Positions 34,201 to 52,126 of a DNA stretch of 64,000 bases are shown in pieces. The notes under the pieces were generated by a model that searched no databases, was not told the DNA's origin, and saw only the letters and a list, made by a program, of their open reading frames with translations. The translations under genes were made by a program, and so were the position numbers. Source of the DNA: Antennarius striatus (lineage: Eukaryota; Chordata; Actinopteri; Lophiiformes; Antennariidae); contig NC_090796.1 in NCBI RefSeq assembly GCF_040054535.1, positions 13,667,501 through 13,731,500 of the forward strand, given 5' to 3'. Every line of letters begins with the position of its first letter. The stretch's first letter is position 1.

Positions 34201-36888
34201 CAAAGATGTTGACCTCGTTATTCCAGCCCCAGCACCTGAATAACGCATTTCCGATCATAGCCTAAAAGATATGAAAATGATGAGGTGCACCAAGCAGGAA
34301 ACTCGTAAAAATGTTTATGCTGTAATGATTATTCAAATTACAAACTGATGATCATAGAGAAGATACTTCCTGTACATGCACAAGTGCAAAAACACATTAA
34401 ACGGAATGAATAGAGCTGCAAACAATTCATTACCCAGGACATCTCTTCCAGGATGAAATTCGTTGATGATGAGTTTTGTACCTCCCCCATGGTTTTACAC
34501 CCGTATCCTCCGAAGTAGATTATCCTGTGAAGAAGGAAAATCACACGATGGATTCTGGATTGGGCTCACTTGGAGGAACCTGGGCGCTCATGAGACCGAC
34601 CTGTCTCTGTGCACCCAACAGGAGTGTTTGCTTCGTGGGGACGGCGTTGTCCCTTTGGTGTCGGTCACTTTCATCCACGCGTACGGCTGCTTCGTGAGGT
34701 CGACGCTGAACATCTAATCAACAGGAGAGAGGAGCGCGTCAGGTCGCTCAAGGCGCCGTCACGAATGAGATGATCTTTAAAGTCGGTCTTATCTACGTCT
34801 TTAGATAAACATCTGACACGCTGATCAAAAACTGGTTGTCTCGGTCTGGTTTCAACTCATACGACGACGCCAAGCAAATAAAACCACCCAGACGACAATT
34901 TTTAGTCGAAACAATTCTCCTATTCTCCTTCAGAAACTTGAAGAAGCACTTTACTTCAGTCCAAATGCACCAGTACTTTAAATGTTAGCCTACAAGCACA
35001 CAGATGGTCTCTCCTGGAAAATCTTCATCGAGCTGCACACAACAAATGATCTCAATAGACCAAAAGTAAACTATTATAACAATAAACCAAATTTAAGACA
35101 GTCTGACCTGGGGTCGGACTCCGGTTTCGACAATCATGCAGTGTCAGGTATCAGGATATTTACAAGTATCTAATTTCACTGGCCCGAAAGTACAAAATCA
35201 CCTGAGGGCATGCAAAACACACGGCAACGGCTCGAAATACAAGACAGAAGTTTGTTGGCAAAATTTAAGGAACAAGGAGGACAATGGATATTCCGGTTTG
35301 TGCATACTGTATGGTATTCCTTTACATCTGCAGTGAGGTCCATGCTTCTTCCATTGGTTTCTGTTGATCCTACACGACGGGGGGAAAAAACTCCGCTTCC
35401 TCCATCCAGAGGATCCGATCCACATCAGCCCACAGCGACTCACCTGGTCTGTGTATCCCAAGGTGTCACATCCACCAAAGATGTAGAGCGTGTCGTTGAC
35501 GAGAGAGGCGCAGAAGCCCGTTAAGTCTGGGGGGGTCTCTCCGATGATCTCCTTTTGTTCCCTGTCACAAACACACAAAACCCCTTCAGCCGTAGCGTCA
35601 TGATTACATTTTTACAAGCCTGGTTTATCAATCAAACATGTCCTAAATGATAGTCACAAATGTCAGAACGACACGCCATCTATCTGATCTTCTTTCTATC
35701 TCACCAGGTCCCACTGTCTAAGTCGCAGAGCCATATCTCATCGCTGGGCAACATGACGTCCTCTCCGGCAACCGCCTGCAAACAAAGGAGATAAAACTCA
35801 TGTTTGACACCAGTGAACTTGAAGCCTTATCTGCTGGGCGGAAAATAAAAGACATCTGTCAGATGCAGAGAACACAGGTTAAAAACAGCTGCTGTGGTGA
35901 CCATCAACCTCAGAGCATCACCATAAAGATCCAAGATGGGTTTGATTTATTTATTTTTTTTGGATCAAGCTCAAGTTCAACTTATATCAACACCTGAGAT
36001 GCAACAAGATACGGCTATAGAAATGCAGTCTTGTTGAAACACGTTCACGCAGGGGGAGAAAGTCAGAAAAGATTCCTCAAGCTGTGTAGCAAGCTCCAAA
36101 GCATTTCAACGCTATGGGCCAGGTTCACATTCTTTTCCATGTACAGGTTATTAGGTCATGCTAATAAAAGTTCAAGTTGCTCTGCAACCTTTCCCGGTTT
36201 ATGAATGAGAAAGGAGTTGATCAAACAGAAATTTGGAAGGCTGTTATTACATCCCGCTTCAAAGCGGTTACGTATTGTAATCGTCAGTGTTCATATGTTC
36301 GTCCATCAAATATCTTTGCTACAGTTGCAGATAGAAACATGAAACAAAAAGCGCATTACCTCGGGCAGCAAAGGGGATGAAAATGAGATGATGATCTTGA
36401 CCTTGAGAAAACTAGGTTAAGGTCAAATTGTACAAAAGCTAAAATTTGTAGCTTTGATTGACTTTCAGAGATAAAAGCTACTGTTTTGATCTATGAAACT
36501 TGGTACAATTTTGAATTCAGGGGTGTCGCAGGATATTGCAGTCTGTGACTGCATTAGTTATAGTTGTGCAATAAGGTGTGTGTGTGTGTGTGTGTCAAAA
36601 CACAAAATACATTTCCCACAATAATTAAAAAATAAATGCATTTGTATTCATCTCAGATAAATTGTACAGTAAAAGAATACTGAACTCATACTAAACGAGA
36701 ATCACACGAAGCCTCCAGTGGAGGAAGACGATGGAGACGATGTTGTTTTATCATGTACCTGCGCAGGTAAGCGCGCCCAGGCTCGACCCACTCACCTGGT
36801 AACCTCCCCACACATACAGCGTGTTGTTGTCGTCTATGAACGCCGTGTGGCTGCTCCTCTCCAGGGCCCTTCTCCGAGCAGCATACAT
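31286..36888 (-). CDS. klhdc1-like: KLHDC1-like kelch protein, copy B, 13 coding exons
   Basis: Tandem duplicate of copy A with the same exon plan: 36796-36888, 35705-35775, 35444-35561, 34601-34713, 34434-34524, 34163-34261, 33994-34068, 33277-33335, 33073-33185, 32609-32681, 32279-32363, 31766-31845, 31286-31418. The sum is 1203 nt (400 residues, near the 406 of human KLHDC1). Most exons are identical in length to copy A; differences are in the first exon, plus 6 nt in exon 5, plus 3 nt in exon 11 and a longer last exon. Blocks: LYVWGGYQ, LYIFGGCDTLGYTDQ, IIYFGGYGCKTM, GYIAGGV, LFIFGGLGVDGNTL, VVVFGGSSNM, FTFQTQPYSLLR. It ends LQPEEDEF. As in copy A, the degron-pocket arginines are absent and the GRS motif remains. 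An upstream GC-rich region (36950-37250) is the likely promoter. Confidence 0.88.
36509..36551 (+). repeat. Single copy of the 16.85-kb palindrome arm
   Basis: Begins TTTTGAATTCAGGGGTGTCG, matching the right arm of the palindrome at 16846-16929 with few changes. It lies in intron 1 of kelch copy B, at the end of an unclassified repeat-like stretch (36230-36551). Confidence 0.75.
36575..36594 (+). repeat. (GT)n microsatellite
   Basis: About ten GT units directly after the repeat at 36509. Confidence 0.85.
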
Positions 36889-39354
36889 CCCGAACTCTGT
36901 GGAATATCCACCTGTTGATCAGCGAAAGGAATAAAAACAACTTAAATGGTTCCCGGAGGAGAAGGAGGGGGAAAAAAAGAGGAGGAGGAGGAGGAGCTGG
37001 AGGACAAATGAGGACGCGAGTTCCATGCGGGGGGAATAGAAGGAGCTGCTGCGTCCGCCGCTGCCCCGGTTGCGCACAGACAATCCGACTGGATCGGAGA
37101 GTTTGCGGAACGTGTTTAACAGGATCGTTGTCATTACTCACTCCTCCCATCAGCTGTTCACCTCCGGGTAGGGGGGGGAGGGGAGGTGCGCGCACCTTCC
37201 TCACCTGGACGACCGCGTGCTGCGCATTTCGGGCGCGTCACGCCCGCGGTGAGTCATTAGGAGAAGTCAAGTTTACGCATCGTCTTTCTGGTTTGCGTTA
37301 AAAAGAAACCGTCCAGCGATCGGAACGCGCTGACAAACGCAGGTGGAAGTGATTATTGTAGAACTATCCGCGGGCCTTTGGGGATAATCAATACTTGATT
37401 GGTTGCACGTGAATTTTTTTTATTTTATTAATTAATAATTTTTTTTAATCTTGGCTTTGGAAATAGGAATTTTGAGGACGGTAGACCTCGCGAGAATATA
37501 ATTTTTAAAAATGTAACTAAAATGTAACTAAAAAGTAACGTTAAAAAATGTAACAACTCCTTAATGTTAAATGACTCTAAATTTATTACTGATTCAAATT
37601 ACAGACATTACAGTTGAACAGAAAAAACAAATTTGCTTGTTACTCTGTTATAAATCCTTTTAATTTGTCAGATCATTAAACCCACAGAACTCCATCAATC
37701 AAGGATCAAACTATCCAAGTTAATAAAGAAAGATAACATCAAACACAAGTTAGGATATTAACTTTTTTCAAAATGTTTTTGTCAAGAGTTAAAAATTGGT
37801 TTAAATACTGCATTGTGGGAAATGTAGTTTTTGGTCAAAGCACACTTTTGACCTATTTATTTTTATACACTGATTTTGTATGCTCTCGCGGGCCACATTT
37901 GGCCCCCGGGGCCTTGAGTTTCACACATGTGATGTAGACTGACTACTGTTTCAACATGTTTATGAGTGCATCATGGATACACTAACATCTGACAGATCAT
38001 GTGTGATGCTGCAGACTACATTTCTGATGTGGAGGCAAAATGTTCTGGGTCGGTTCTTGACTCACGGATGTACAGTATGATGAGTCTTACCTGAGCAACA
38101 GACTGTAACGTGGTTTGTAGCGTAAAGGTTTGTAATAACTGACTTGTGTCTGTCCTCTAATCCACTAAACATCACAGGAGGCTTTGATGGCTTTAATCTG
38201 AAGGACAGGGGTATGGCTGCTGACCCCTCACACTGAACCAGAGTTCAGTAATAAATAACACATTTGATTTGGTTGGTTTTAACAGTTCTGCACTCGCATC
38301 TTGTCAGAATTTCCTGAAATTATGTGAAAATGTTTTTGTAGACTCTGCTGAAATAAGTGTATGCTACATCTGAAACATAACCGTGAAACTTAATATTTGA
38401 AAAAAAAAACTGACACATTAATACCAGCAATGTCCATTTGTTTAATGGGAAGTATTGCAACTGAATTGTCATGTGAATTTAACAGTCATGGCTAGGTGCA
38501 AATACATAAATGCAAAATAAGCTTTGACTTCTTGACCGCTGCAAAAATGCAGTTGTTTTTCCTCAAAGATATGCATTCATACTTTAGCAAACATGTGGAT
38601 GACCACAACATGAGCAGCATTAAAAAATGTAAACCAAATGTCATCCAAAGTTTTGTATCGCAGCGATAGCAGCTACAATAAATCATGATTTACGATTTAA
38701 ACTTGTGTTAATGCACATTAGAGAAACATTCCACAAAGCCTTCTTGGTTACTAGTTTTTACCTTTTACCTAAATCATCTAATGTATTCACATAATTTCAT
38801 GGAAATAAAAAATTGAAGAAAAAAAAAAAAGGGATCTGAAGATTCACCAAGAGGAATATAATGTAAAGCAAAAGAAGGCACAATCAAAATGTGTTAATTG
38901 GAATATCTGAAGTCATTTGATATTTTTCCTGTACAGTAAATCACTTCTGAATTATATTTAAATAGAAAATGTGCAGCAGAGACATTTGCAGAATGGAATC
39001 CAGAGCATTTCTACTCAGCACAATGTGATAAATATAAAAACTGCCAAGGAAGAAAAGTCTTGGCTTCAGCCTTTGATACTTTCCAGTCTTTAGTTTTAGA
39101 CCGTGGCTGAATCAGGTTTGAGCGAGGTATCACAGTCACTGTTTAACAACAATAAGTTCATAAATTAATGCATGAGAGTGAAGCTATTGCAGCACCGTGG
39201 CTGTCACGCCTCCTTCAGTTTTAAAGGTCCTTTAGACCAGAAACAACAACAACAACAACAAAACAATAATTGCACTTGAGGTTCCTTCATGTCAAAGCTC
39301 CCCATCAGCAGTCTTTAGCTTCCTGGAAAAAGATGATCTTTTCCAGAGGCTGCA
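36889..39354. other. GC-rich promoter region, then spacer to plekhm1
   Basis: 36950-37250 is CpG- and G-rich, unlike the surroundings, and suits a promoter and 5' UTR for kelch copy B. A MITE follows at 37490-37930. From there to the plekhm1 stop there is only AT-rich sequence, part of it the plekhm1 3' UTR. Confidence 0.45.
37490..37930 (-). mobile_element. hAT-type MITE, inverted relative to the copy at 15768
   Basis: Ends CGGGCCACATTTGGCCCCCG and GGCCTTGAGTTTCACAC. It shares the TGTAGTTTTTGGTCA and TGTAACTAAA blocks with the element at 15768-16270. Confidence 0.55.
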
Positions 39355-45722
<6,368 letters not shown>

Positions 45723-47690
45723 GGTAAAGGATTATATCAGCATGACAACCTAGAATGGAAAAACAAAAAACGTTTCATTTGATTATTTCCAACACTTGAA
45801 TGTCCCCGATATCTAAAATGACCCCTGCTTCATCGATTAGTATGATCAAGTCCTGATCACCAAACACGATGTTTTCCACTGATCTAATATATATATTAAA
45901 CATCACAAGACTGTGATCTGTGACATCTACAATTCCCTGATTAACCAGTTTTGAACAGAGTCATGTGAGGCGCGGACAACAATAATTCAAACCAACTTCC
46001 TGAAACCAAAAGTCTTTCTCAGTAGTGACAACCAGATAAAATACCTCAAGCGGAAATTGCTGTGATTAGCAGGAGTATCACAGCACCATTACAACAATTT
46101 TAAAATGACTAAAGTCCCTTTAAAATAGCTGCAATCAAGCATAAAATTGGCAGTTTCTCCAAAATCACATTTCAGTTGGATTTGAAGCTCCAAAGTTCTT
46201 CATAGAATTAAAAACAAACCCATGATTCGGTCAGCGGGTTGGTGCAGTAACACCAAACGTAACTTAAGAGTTAGCATGACAGCAACATTAGCAGACTTGC
46301 TTTAGCAACCACTGAAAAGTAGCTAAGACTGCTTACCGAAGAGCTTGACTTTAAAATCCAAGGGCAACCGCCGGTGCTCTGAAAATTAATGTAAACCTCC
46401 TAAATTTATGTTAAAGCTAAGTCAATCTACTCAGCCGCTCTCTATCGCTCCTGCTACGATGCCTTGAGGCGTACAAAACGCAGCTATATATACTGTATGT
46501 GTGTGCTGTCGGGGGTCGGACGCTCTCCTGTCTGTAGCGAAAAGAGATGCATCATGGGAAATAAATGAGCGCTGCCTTCAGGTTCTCTGAGAAAACTTCG
46601 TAATGTTTAGTACAATATGTAAAAACGACATTTTACTGACTTTAATCAATTATTATACAATGTACATAAATCAATTTTATGACGTAATTACGTTGAGTAA
46701 TAAAAAAATAGTTTATTCAAAATTTTCACGATGCGAATAATGAATTGAAAATATGACGTGAAAGCACAATTGTTATTGCGTGTTTATTAATTAAACTACA
46801 TGAATAAGCGGGAAAGCTGATTTTATTATAAGTATAGTCGCTGATTTAATCAGAAATGTTGTCGTCATAATGTAAAATGGCATCGCCTAAAATAAGTGTT
46901 AACTTTATATTAACGTTGATCGTCATGTTGTTGTGTAATTGACGAGTAACACTAAAAGGCAGCACAGGGGTTATGGCGTGGTAATGTTTTTACTGTGTTC
47001 CTTGACATGCCAGAACTTCGTGTTCCTTATCCTGAACAGTTCCAGGACACTGACAAAGACAACCTTCTCAGCTGTCAGCCACTCTCTCCATAATTACCGA
47101 TTAAATGAATTAAATGAAAATCAGAAGATCAGCGATCGATTGCTTAATTTATTGTCTTGTTAAGCATTTTCATGCAAGAAGCGGAAGCTCTGTGAATGCT
47201 TTACTGAAATGAAATTCACAATGTTAAACTGGCCTACGTCACCATTATATGAAGGCATATGTATAAACAGTTTTAACCTAAGCTTAAAATGTCCACATTC
47301 ATCAGAAATGATTATCAATTTACAATTAAAGTTCTTCCCTGCAGAATTTTTTCTTAGGGATGGACAAATAAGGTACTTTTCTACCTACCTACCTACTTGC
47401 CTACCTATTCCTCATAAAATCATTTATTTTCCACAGATTTTCTTAAAAACGTTGTTCCATAATAACACCATATAGTGAGAACATGGAAGAACACAACACT
47501 GAATTGATACAAGAAGAGATATGCTGTTTTAAAATCAGGAAAGAAGCAATAACTTGCAGAATTTTTACATTCCAAGAATTCTTTCAGGATCATAATAATC
47601 AAGACAATCCTGGGGATGAATATAGAATTCTTTATCTTAAAAACAAGGTTTTTAAAAACAAGTTTTATTTGTCTGTCAAGACTGACTGAC

Positions 47691-47753
<63 letters not shown>

Positions 47754-48000
47754 AAAAACCTGACATGTTCCTGGATGTTTTTGGATGACAATTGTGTTCA
47801 TGTAACAGTAGTAAATCAAACAAACATATTTTCCCTGAACAATTTTATTGGCTGTATAAAAATATTTTTGAAAACATTTAATCTTCTTGAATTCTACTCT
47901 CCAAAATAGACATGTTCATCTAACCCAAACATCTCATGAATAAGAAAAATAAATATTTGAATTAGATAAATAATCTGTGCTATATATTCTTAATTTTACA
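45723..48000. other. plekhm1 5' region and spacer to interferon locus
   Basis: Contains the presumed plekhm1 first exon and promoter (46.34-46.55 kb), then AT-rich sequence without a recognisable gene, and a microsatellite. Confidence 0.5.
47690..47752 (+). repeat. (TGAT)n microsatellite
   Basis: About 15 units of TGAT, preceded by TGAC repeats. Confidence 0.92.
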
Positions 48001-48005
48001 GAAAG

Positions 48006-48578
48006 CAGGTCTCAGTTGGTGGCGAGTAGAGATGAAACCATCAGATCTGCTCTCATCAGATGGGTTTGGATGTGTTATGGTCAGCTTCAACGCTGTAGCC
48101 CTATACACAAAGCAGAAGACGTTAATAAAACATGATAGAAACTACAGAACAATCCAAAGTATAATGGACATGTACAAGTTTCTGAAGGACAGTATTTTGA
48201 AATACATATTAAGCTTATTCTTCTTGTGGCCGTGCACCCAATCTAAAGGAATATAGATAATTAAAACGACTAATGATAATTGCATTATAATTCATCTTCA
48301 TTCTTTAAATGGCTTTTATATCACAGTGCTAAAAGAGCTCTGTATTCTTTATTAGTCATTGTGTAGGAATCAGAGTTAATCTTTTCTTCTTTAATCCTTT
48401 CAGTCATACATATTGAAACGATTAGCACAACACCTTTTAAATTGATCAAAGTGATCAGGAGTGATTAACAGCAGGCAGCACGCCTTATGCCTTAGAATGT
48501 TAATGAGGTTCTGCTGTGTTCTCCCTCCATGACGCAGAGCTTTGATTCTCCTCAAACAGGTTGAGCATCTGTACTTTC
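48006..48578 (-). pseudogene. Inverted type I interferon pseudogene (exons 3-5)
   Basis: Minus-strand sequence aligns with exons 3 to 5 of the interferon gene at 50495, introns included. 48006-48067 matches the end of exon 5 and the stop region (51457-51518) at 60 of 62 positions. The exon 5 acceptor context (TGTATAGGGCTACAGCG) is near 48100. Exon 4 remnants follow (GGCCACAAGAAGAATAAGCT, ATGTATTTCAAAA), and exon 3 remnants at about 48480-48578 (TTTGAGGAGAATCAAAGC, GCGTCATGGAGGGAGAACAC). Exon 4 and the start of exon 5 carry deletions and frame changes, exon 3 has lost a block, and no exon 1 or 2 is found. A SINE tail abuts the exon 3 remnant. It therefore cannot encode a full interferon. The copy is head-to-head with the intact gene, so it arose by inverted duplication rather than retroposition. 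Confidence 0.9.
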
Positions 48579-48655
48579 ATTCATTCATTCATTCATTAAT
48601 CAAACGCCCACTTCTTTAGGCGTTGCGCGTCACGGGGTGCTGGCTGGCATGAATT
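48579..48655 (-). repeat. SINE tail fragment next to interferon pseudogene
   Basis: (TTCA)n tail followed by GCGCGTCACGGGGTGC, resembling the 3' end of the family at 63.1 kb in reverse orientation. Confidence 0.45.
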
Positions 48656-49354
48656 AACAGTAAAATCTATCTAATCATAAATAATAAATAAATCGATAAT
48701 GACTCACAGTGTGAATTGAATCGATCGTAAAAAACTTTTTGTGTTTCAGATTTCAGATTGTTCTTGTAAACAACAAGACCGACAGAAGTGATGTCAATGT
48801 TGTTGGTGGTATTTTTTGTTTGTTTGTTTGTGTTTGTTTGATTGTTTGTTTTGCCGTTTCACTCTTAAATTTCGAAATTGTTTCACTATTTTAATGGTTC
48901 AAGCAAATCATGAATCGATATAACCTCGACCGGACCATTAAAGGTCACGTGTTTCGGATTAAACTCAGCGCAGTCAGCCTCAGGCAAAAGAAAATAATTT
49001 TGTGATTAAAAAAAATTATGACAAAATAGAGGAATAATGCGTTTTGTTATTTTAATTTAAGGGATCGCTAAGTCAAATAATTAAACAAATTTCACCTTTG
49101 TCACAAATACGGTCAATAAGTACATTTTGGGAGTTTGATGCGAGAAACATAGATTTTGGGGGATTACATAATAATAGGCTATTAAATTGAAGTTTTCAAT
49201 ACTGACATAAATATGTTCAAAACGAAGACTGGATGATTTGTAGGGATTATTATCGTGTGTTTTTAATGACACATATTCTACTAACTACATTCATCGTTGC
49301 TGTCCGTGCTCTGTCCTCCGACAAGCGCGTCAAAAGACCAAAACTTTTCCGCGA

Positions 49355-49364
49355 GAAACCGAAA
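49355..49364 (+). promoter_or_regulatory. Perfect ISRE/IRF element
   Basis: GAAACCGAAA fits the interferon-stimulated response element core GAAANNGAAA exactly. It lies about 0.8 kb upstream of the pseudogene remnant and 1.1 kb upstream of the intact interferon start, so it could have served either copy. Confidence 0.5.
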
Positions 49365-49971
49365 GATCAAGCGCCTGCGGCCTGCGTTACGTCACAATGA
49401 CGATTACAGAATGACATAAAAATCACAGTGCAGAATTCAATTGAAATGATAAATCTGACATATTTGATGTCCTATGTTTATGTTAAAAAAAAAAAAGATA
49501 ACGTAAAAAAAGTTACCTTGTTCAAAAATTTCCGTGACTATAATTGCTCATTTTTAACCTTTCTTAATTTAGATATTTACATAATATTAATCTACAACTT
49601 GGTGGATATTTAAAATAAAATAAGATGTAAAAATGATAAGATAACATTATAACAGAATAAAATGTCAGAAATAATAAATAAAAGACATATGGGAGTATTG
49701 ATGCTCATCATTTATATGAATTCCAAATATATTTTAAATTGCAGGCTATATTTTTGCGTTTTAAATGTCAAATTGTCGATTTTTGTTTTCGTTTTTATTT
49801 ATCTACACTTTCCTACTTTCTTTCCTTATACCTCAATCTCTCTTATCTTTCCATGAGGCTACTTTTGTTCTAAGGAAAACAACGTAAAACATCCGAATCA
49901 CCGGGACATCCCGGAGCCTTTACGCGCGTAACGACAAAGGTCGCGCCGCGCTTTCATTTTTTATCTTTCGT

Positions 49972-49981
49972 GGGAACTTCC
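49972..49981 (+). promoter_or_regulatory. NF-kappaB-like site
   Basis: GGGAACTTCC fits GGGRNNYYCC, about 0.5 kb upstream of the interferon ATG. Prediction from sequence only. Confidence 0.45.
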
Positions 49982-50314
49982 TCCTTCCGGTGTCTACTGC
50001 GCAATAAAGAGTCCTGAAGTTGTTTTCATTCATGGTTTACATGAATCAATTCTAACAATTAAAAAATAAAGGGACAACAGGAAAAAACAAGCATACAAAC
50101 GATAAATCCTAGGGATGTTATTACATATGAAATATGAAGGGATATTTGTATATTAGACACATAAATAAAACCCATATCAAACTCTAAATATATCTAAATA
50201 TTAACCTCTAATCCGTATTGACTTCTAGTTGATGGCCTTTTTAATGTTTGGCACTCCTGTACACGTTCTTGTTGTTTGCGCTGTATCCGCAAAAGAACAC
50301 AGGAATCAAAATCC

Positions 50315-50324
50315 GAAACGGAAG
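50315..50324 (+). promoter_or_regulatory. ISRE-like site in interferon proximal promoter
   Basis: GAAACGGAAG differs from GAAANNGAAA at the last base. It is about 90 bp upstream of the TATA box, a usual place for IRF3/IRF7 binding. Confidence 0.5.
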
Positions 50325-50411
50325 CATTGTATGGGAATTTTTTTTACGATCGCCACAATTTACGTTGTGCTTGCCGCAGGCCAGAGGAAAATGAAACCTG
50401 GCTGCTGCGGC

Positions 50412-50418
50412 ATAAATA
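50412..50418 (+). promoter_or_regulatory. Interferon TATA box
   Basis: ATAAATA, 77 nt before the ATG, implying a 5' leader of roughly 45-55 nt. Confidence 0.6.
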
Positions 50419-50494
50419 AGGCGCTGCAGATATGTGTCAACCCATCAACGACACGCATTCAAGTTTGCGCCACACAAAGATCACCGTTTGAAAA

Positions 50495-51512
50495 ATGCTC
50501 AACAGGGTTTTCTTCATTTGCTTGTCTCTCAGTCTGTACTGCGAAGGCGCCTTCCAGAGCTGCAGGTGGATCGATAACAGATTCAAACAGTGCAGTGAAA
50601 AGTCTTTGGCTCTACTAGACTCGATGGTAAGTAGATTTCTCTGATGAAGTCCTTAAATGATCTTGAATTTGTGTACTTGTACTCCAACTTGTACGTCTTG
50701 GTGTGATTCAGGCCAGAAACAGCACCAACCCCACTGAGGATGCTGCAGCAGAGGACACTGTGGCCTTCCCCAACAACCTGTACCACCAGGCCTCCAACGC
50801 GTCAGTGAGTCATGATCAACTAGGATTCATTTCATTAATCGTATTTTACTGAATGATTGTTGTTTAGATTTTATTGTTACCAAATTTCTGTCAAACAGTG
50901 GAGTAAGTGCATCTTCTTCTTTCAGGCTGAGGATAAAATCAATTTCCTGGTGCAGATGCTCAACCAGACGTCAGCCCTTTTTGAGGAGGATCAAAGCACT
51001 GCATCATGGAAGGAGAACACAGCAGAGAACCTCATTAACATTCTAACGCGTCAGGCCGACGGCCTTCGTGCCTGTGTAAGTCTGCATGGATCATCATAAC
51101 CTCACTTTGCATTTTGAATGATTTCTGATGTGTTGAATCGATCTCAGTGACTGGAGGGATTGATAAATAATTCCTGTTGACAAGTTAAGTCCACGGTTGA
51201 TTTGTCTGAAAGAACGTAGAGCTTCTTTAGTCATTTTCTTTTCATATTCCTTTAGTTTGGGAGCCATGGCCATAAGAACAACAAGAAACTGAACATGTAT
51301 TTCAAGAGACTGTCGAGCCACATCCTGAAGAAAATGGTACGTGTGTCCATTATTCTCTGGACTGTTCTGTATGGTTAATATCATGTTTTAATATCATCTT
51401 CTTTTTTGTGTAGGGCTACAGCGCTGAAGCCTGGGAGCTGATCAGGAAGGAAATCAAAACCCATCTGATGAGAGCGGATCTGCTGGTTTCATCTCTACTC
51501 GCCACCAACTGA
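50495..51512 (+). CDS. Teleost type I interferon, 5 exons
   Basis: Secreted antiviral cytokine of the class II helical family, acting through CRFB receptors and JAK-STAT. Exons: 50495-50626, 50712-50804, 50926-51075, 51256-51336, 51414-51512, all phase 0; 184 residues. The five-exon, four-intron plan is the one known for fish type I interferons (amniote type I genes lack introns). A signal peptide is MLNRVFFICLSLSLYCEGAF. The mature chain starts near QSCRWIDNRFKQC and has Cys at about 23, 33 and 125, so it looks like the two-cysteine group I (IFNd-like) with one extra Cys. N-glycosylation motifs include NST (about 47), NAS and NQT. The C-terminal helix is AWELIRKEIKTHLMRADLLV. AATAAA is at 51642-51647. 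A TATA box and ISRE-like site precede it. The cd79b and scn4a neighbourhood is the known fish interferon setting. Confidence 0.93.
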
Positions 51513-52126
51513 GACCTGTTCTCTGTTCGTTTAAGAAAATTTTATAAAGAGAAATCTATTTGTTCATGTTTTATTTGTTCAAGCATTTTTCATATCAGTA
51601 TAGTTCATGTGCTTTTGTCATTATATAACTATGTGAAAAACAATAAATATTTTCCTTTCTCAGCAGTTTTTACCATTTTATTTCTCAATCACAAGTCATT
51701 TATACTTATATATGTACTGTATAATGAAGCAGATTTCTTCTAACCGGATCCGCCGCGCATTCATTTTATGATCAGGATTGACAGATGAATCTTGTACACA
51801 CATCAACAGTGCAAGGCCTCGCTCAGACTATCAATATAGTCTATAGATGCACAATGATTTAAAATAATTATTGTCATCATATTGACATCAAACAAACATT
51901 TTTTTTTTTAAAAACACCTTAAAGGTCACTTCTGATGACATCGGATCCCATCTGATGGGTAAAGCATAACATAATTATCAACAGACATAAGCAGTTTAAT
52001 ATTGGTATCTTGTTGCACATTTATAAACTTATGCTGCTTTATAAAGACATAATGACACGTATATGATTGGATCCACTGACGGGTTTTGAAACCAAATCAA
52101 AAACCTGTAAACTGTGATAAAATGTT
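51513..52126. other. Interferon 3' UTR and convergent spacer
   Basis: Holds the interferon poly(A) signal and the start of the cd79b 3' UTR. Nothing else is recognised. Confidence 0.5.

Noticed and set aside
36915-37301. Gly/Arg-rich plus-strand frame upstream of kelch copy B
   Set aside because: It lies in a G-rich promoter-like region; composition explains its openness.
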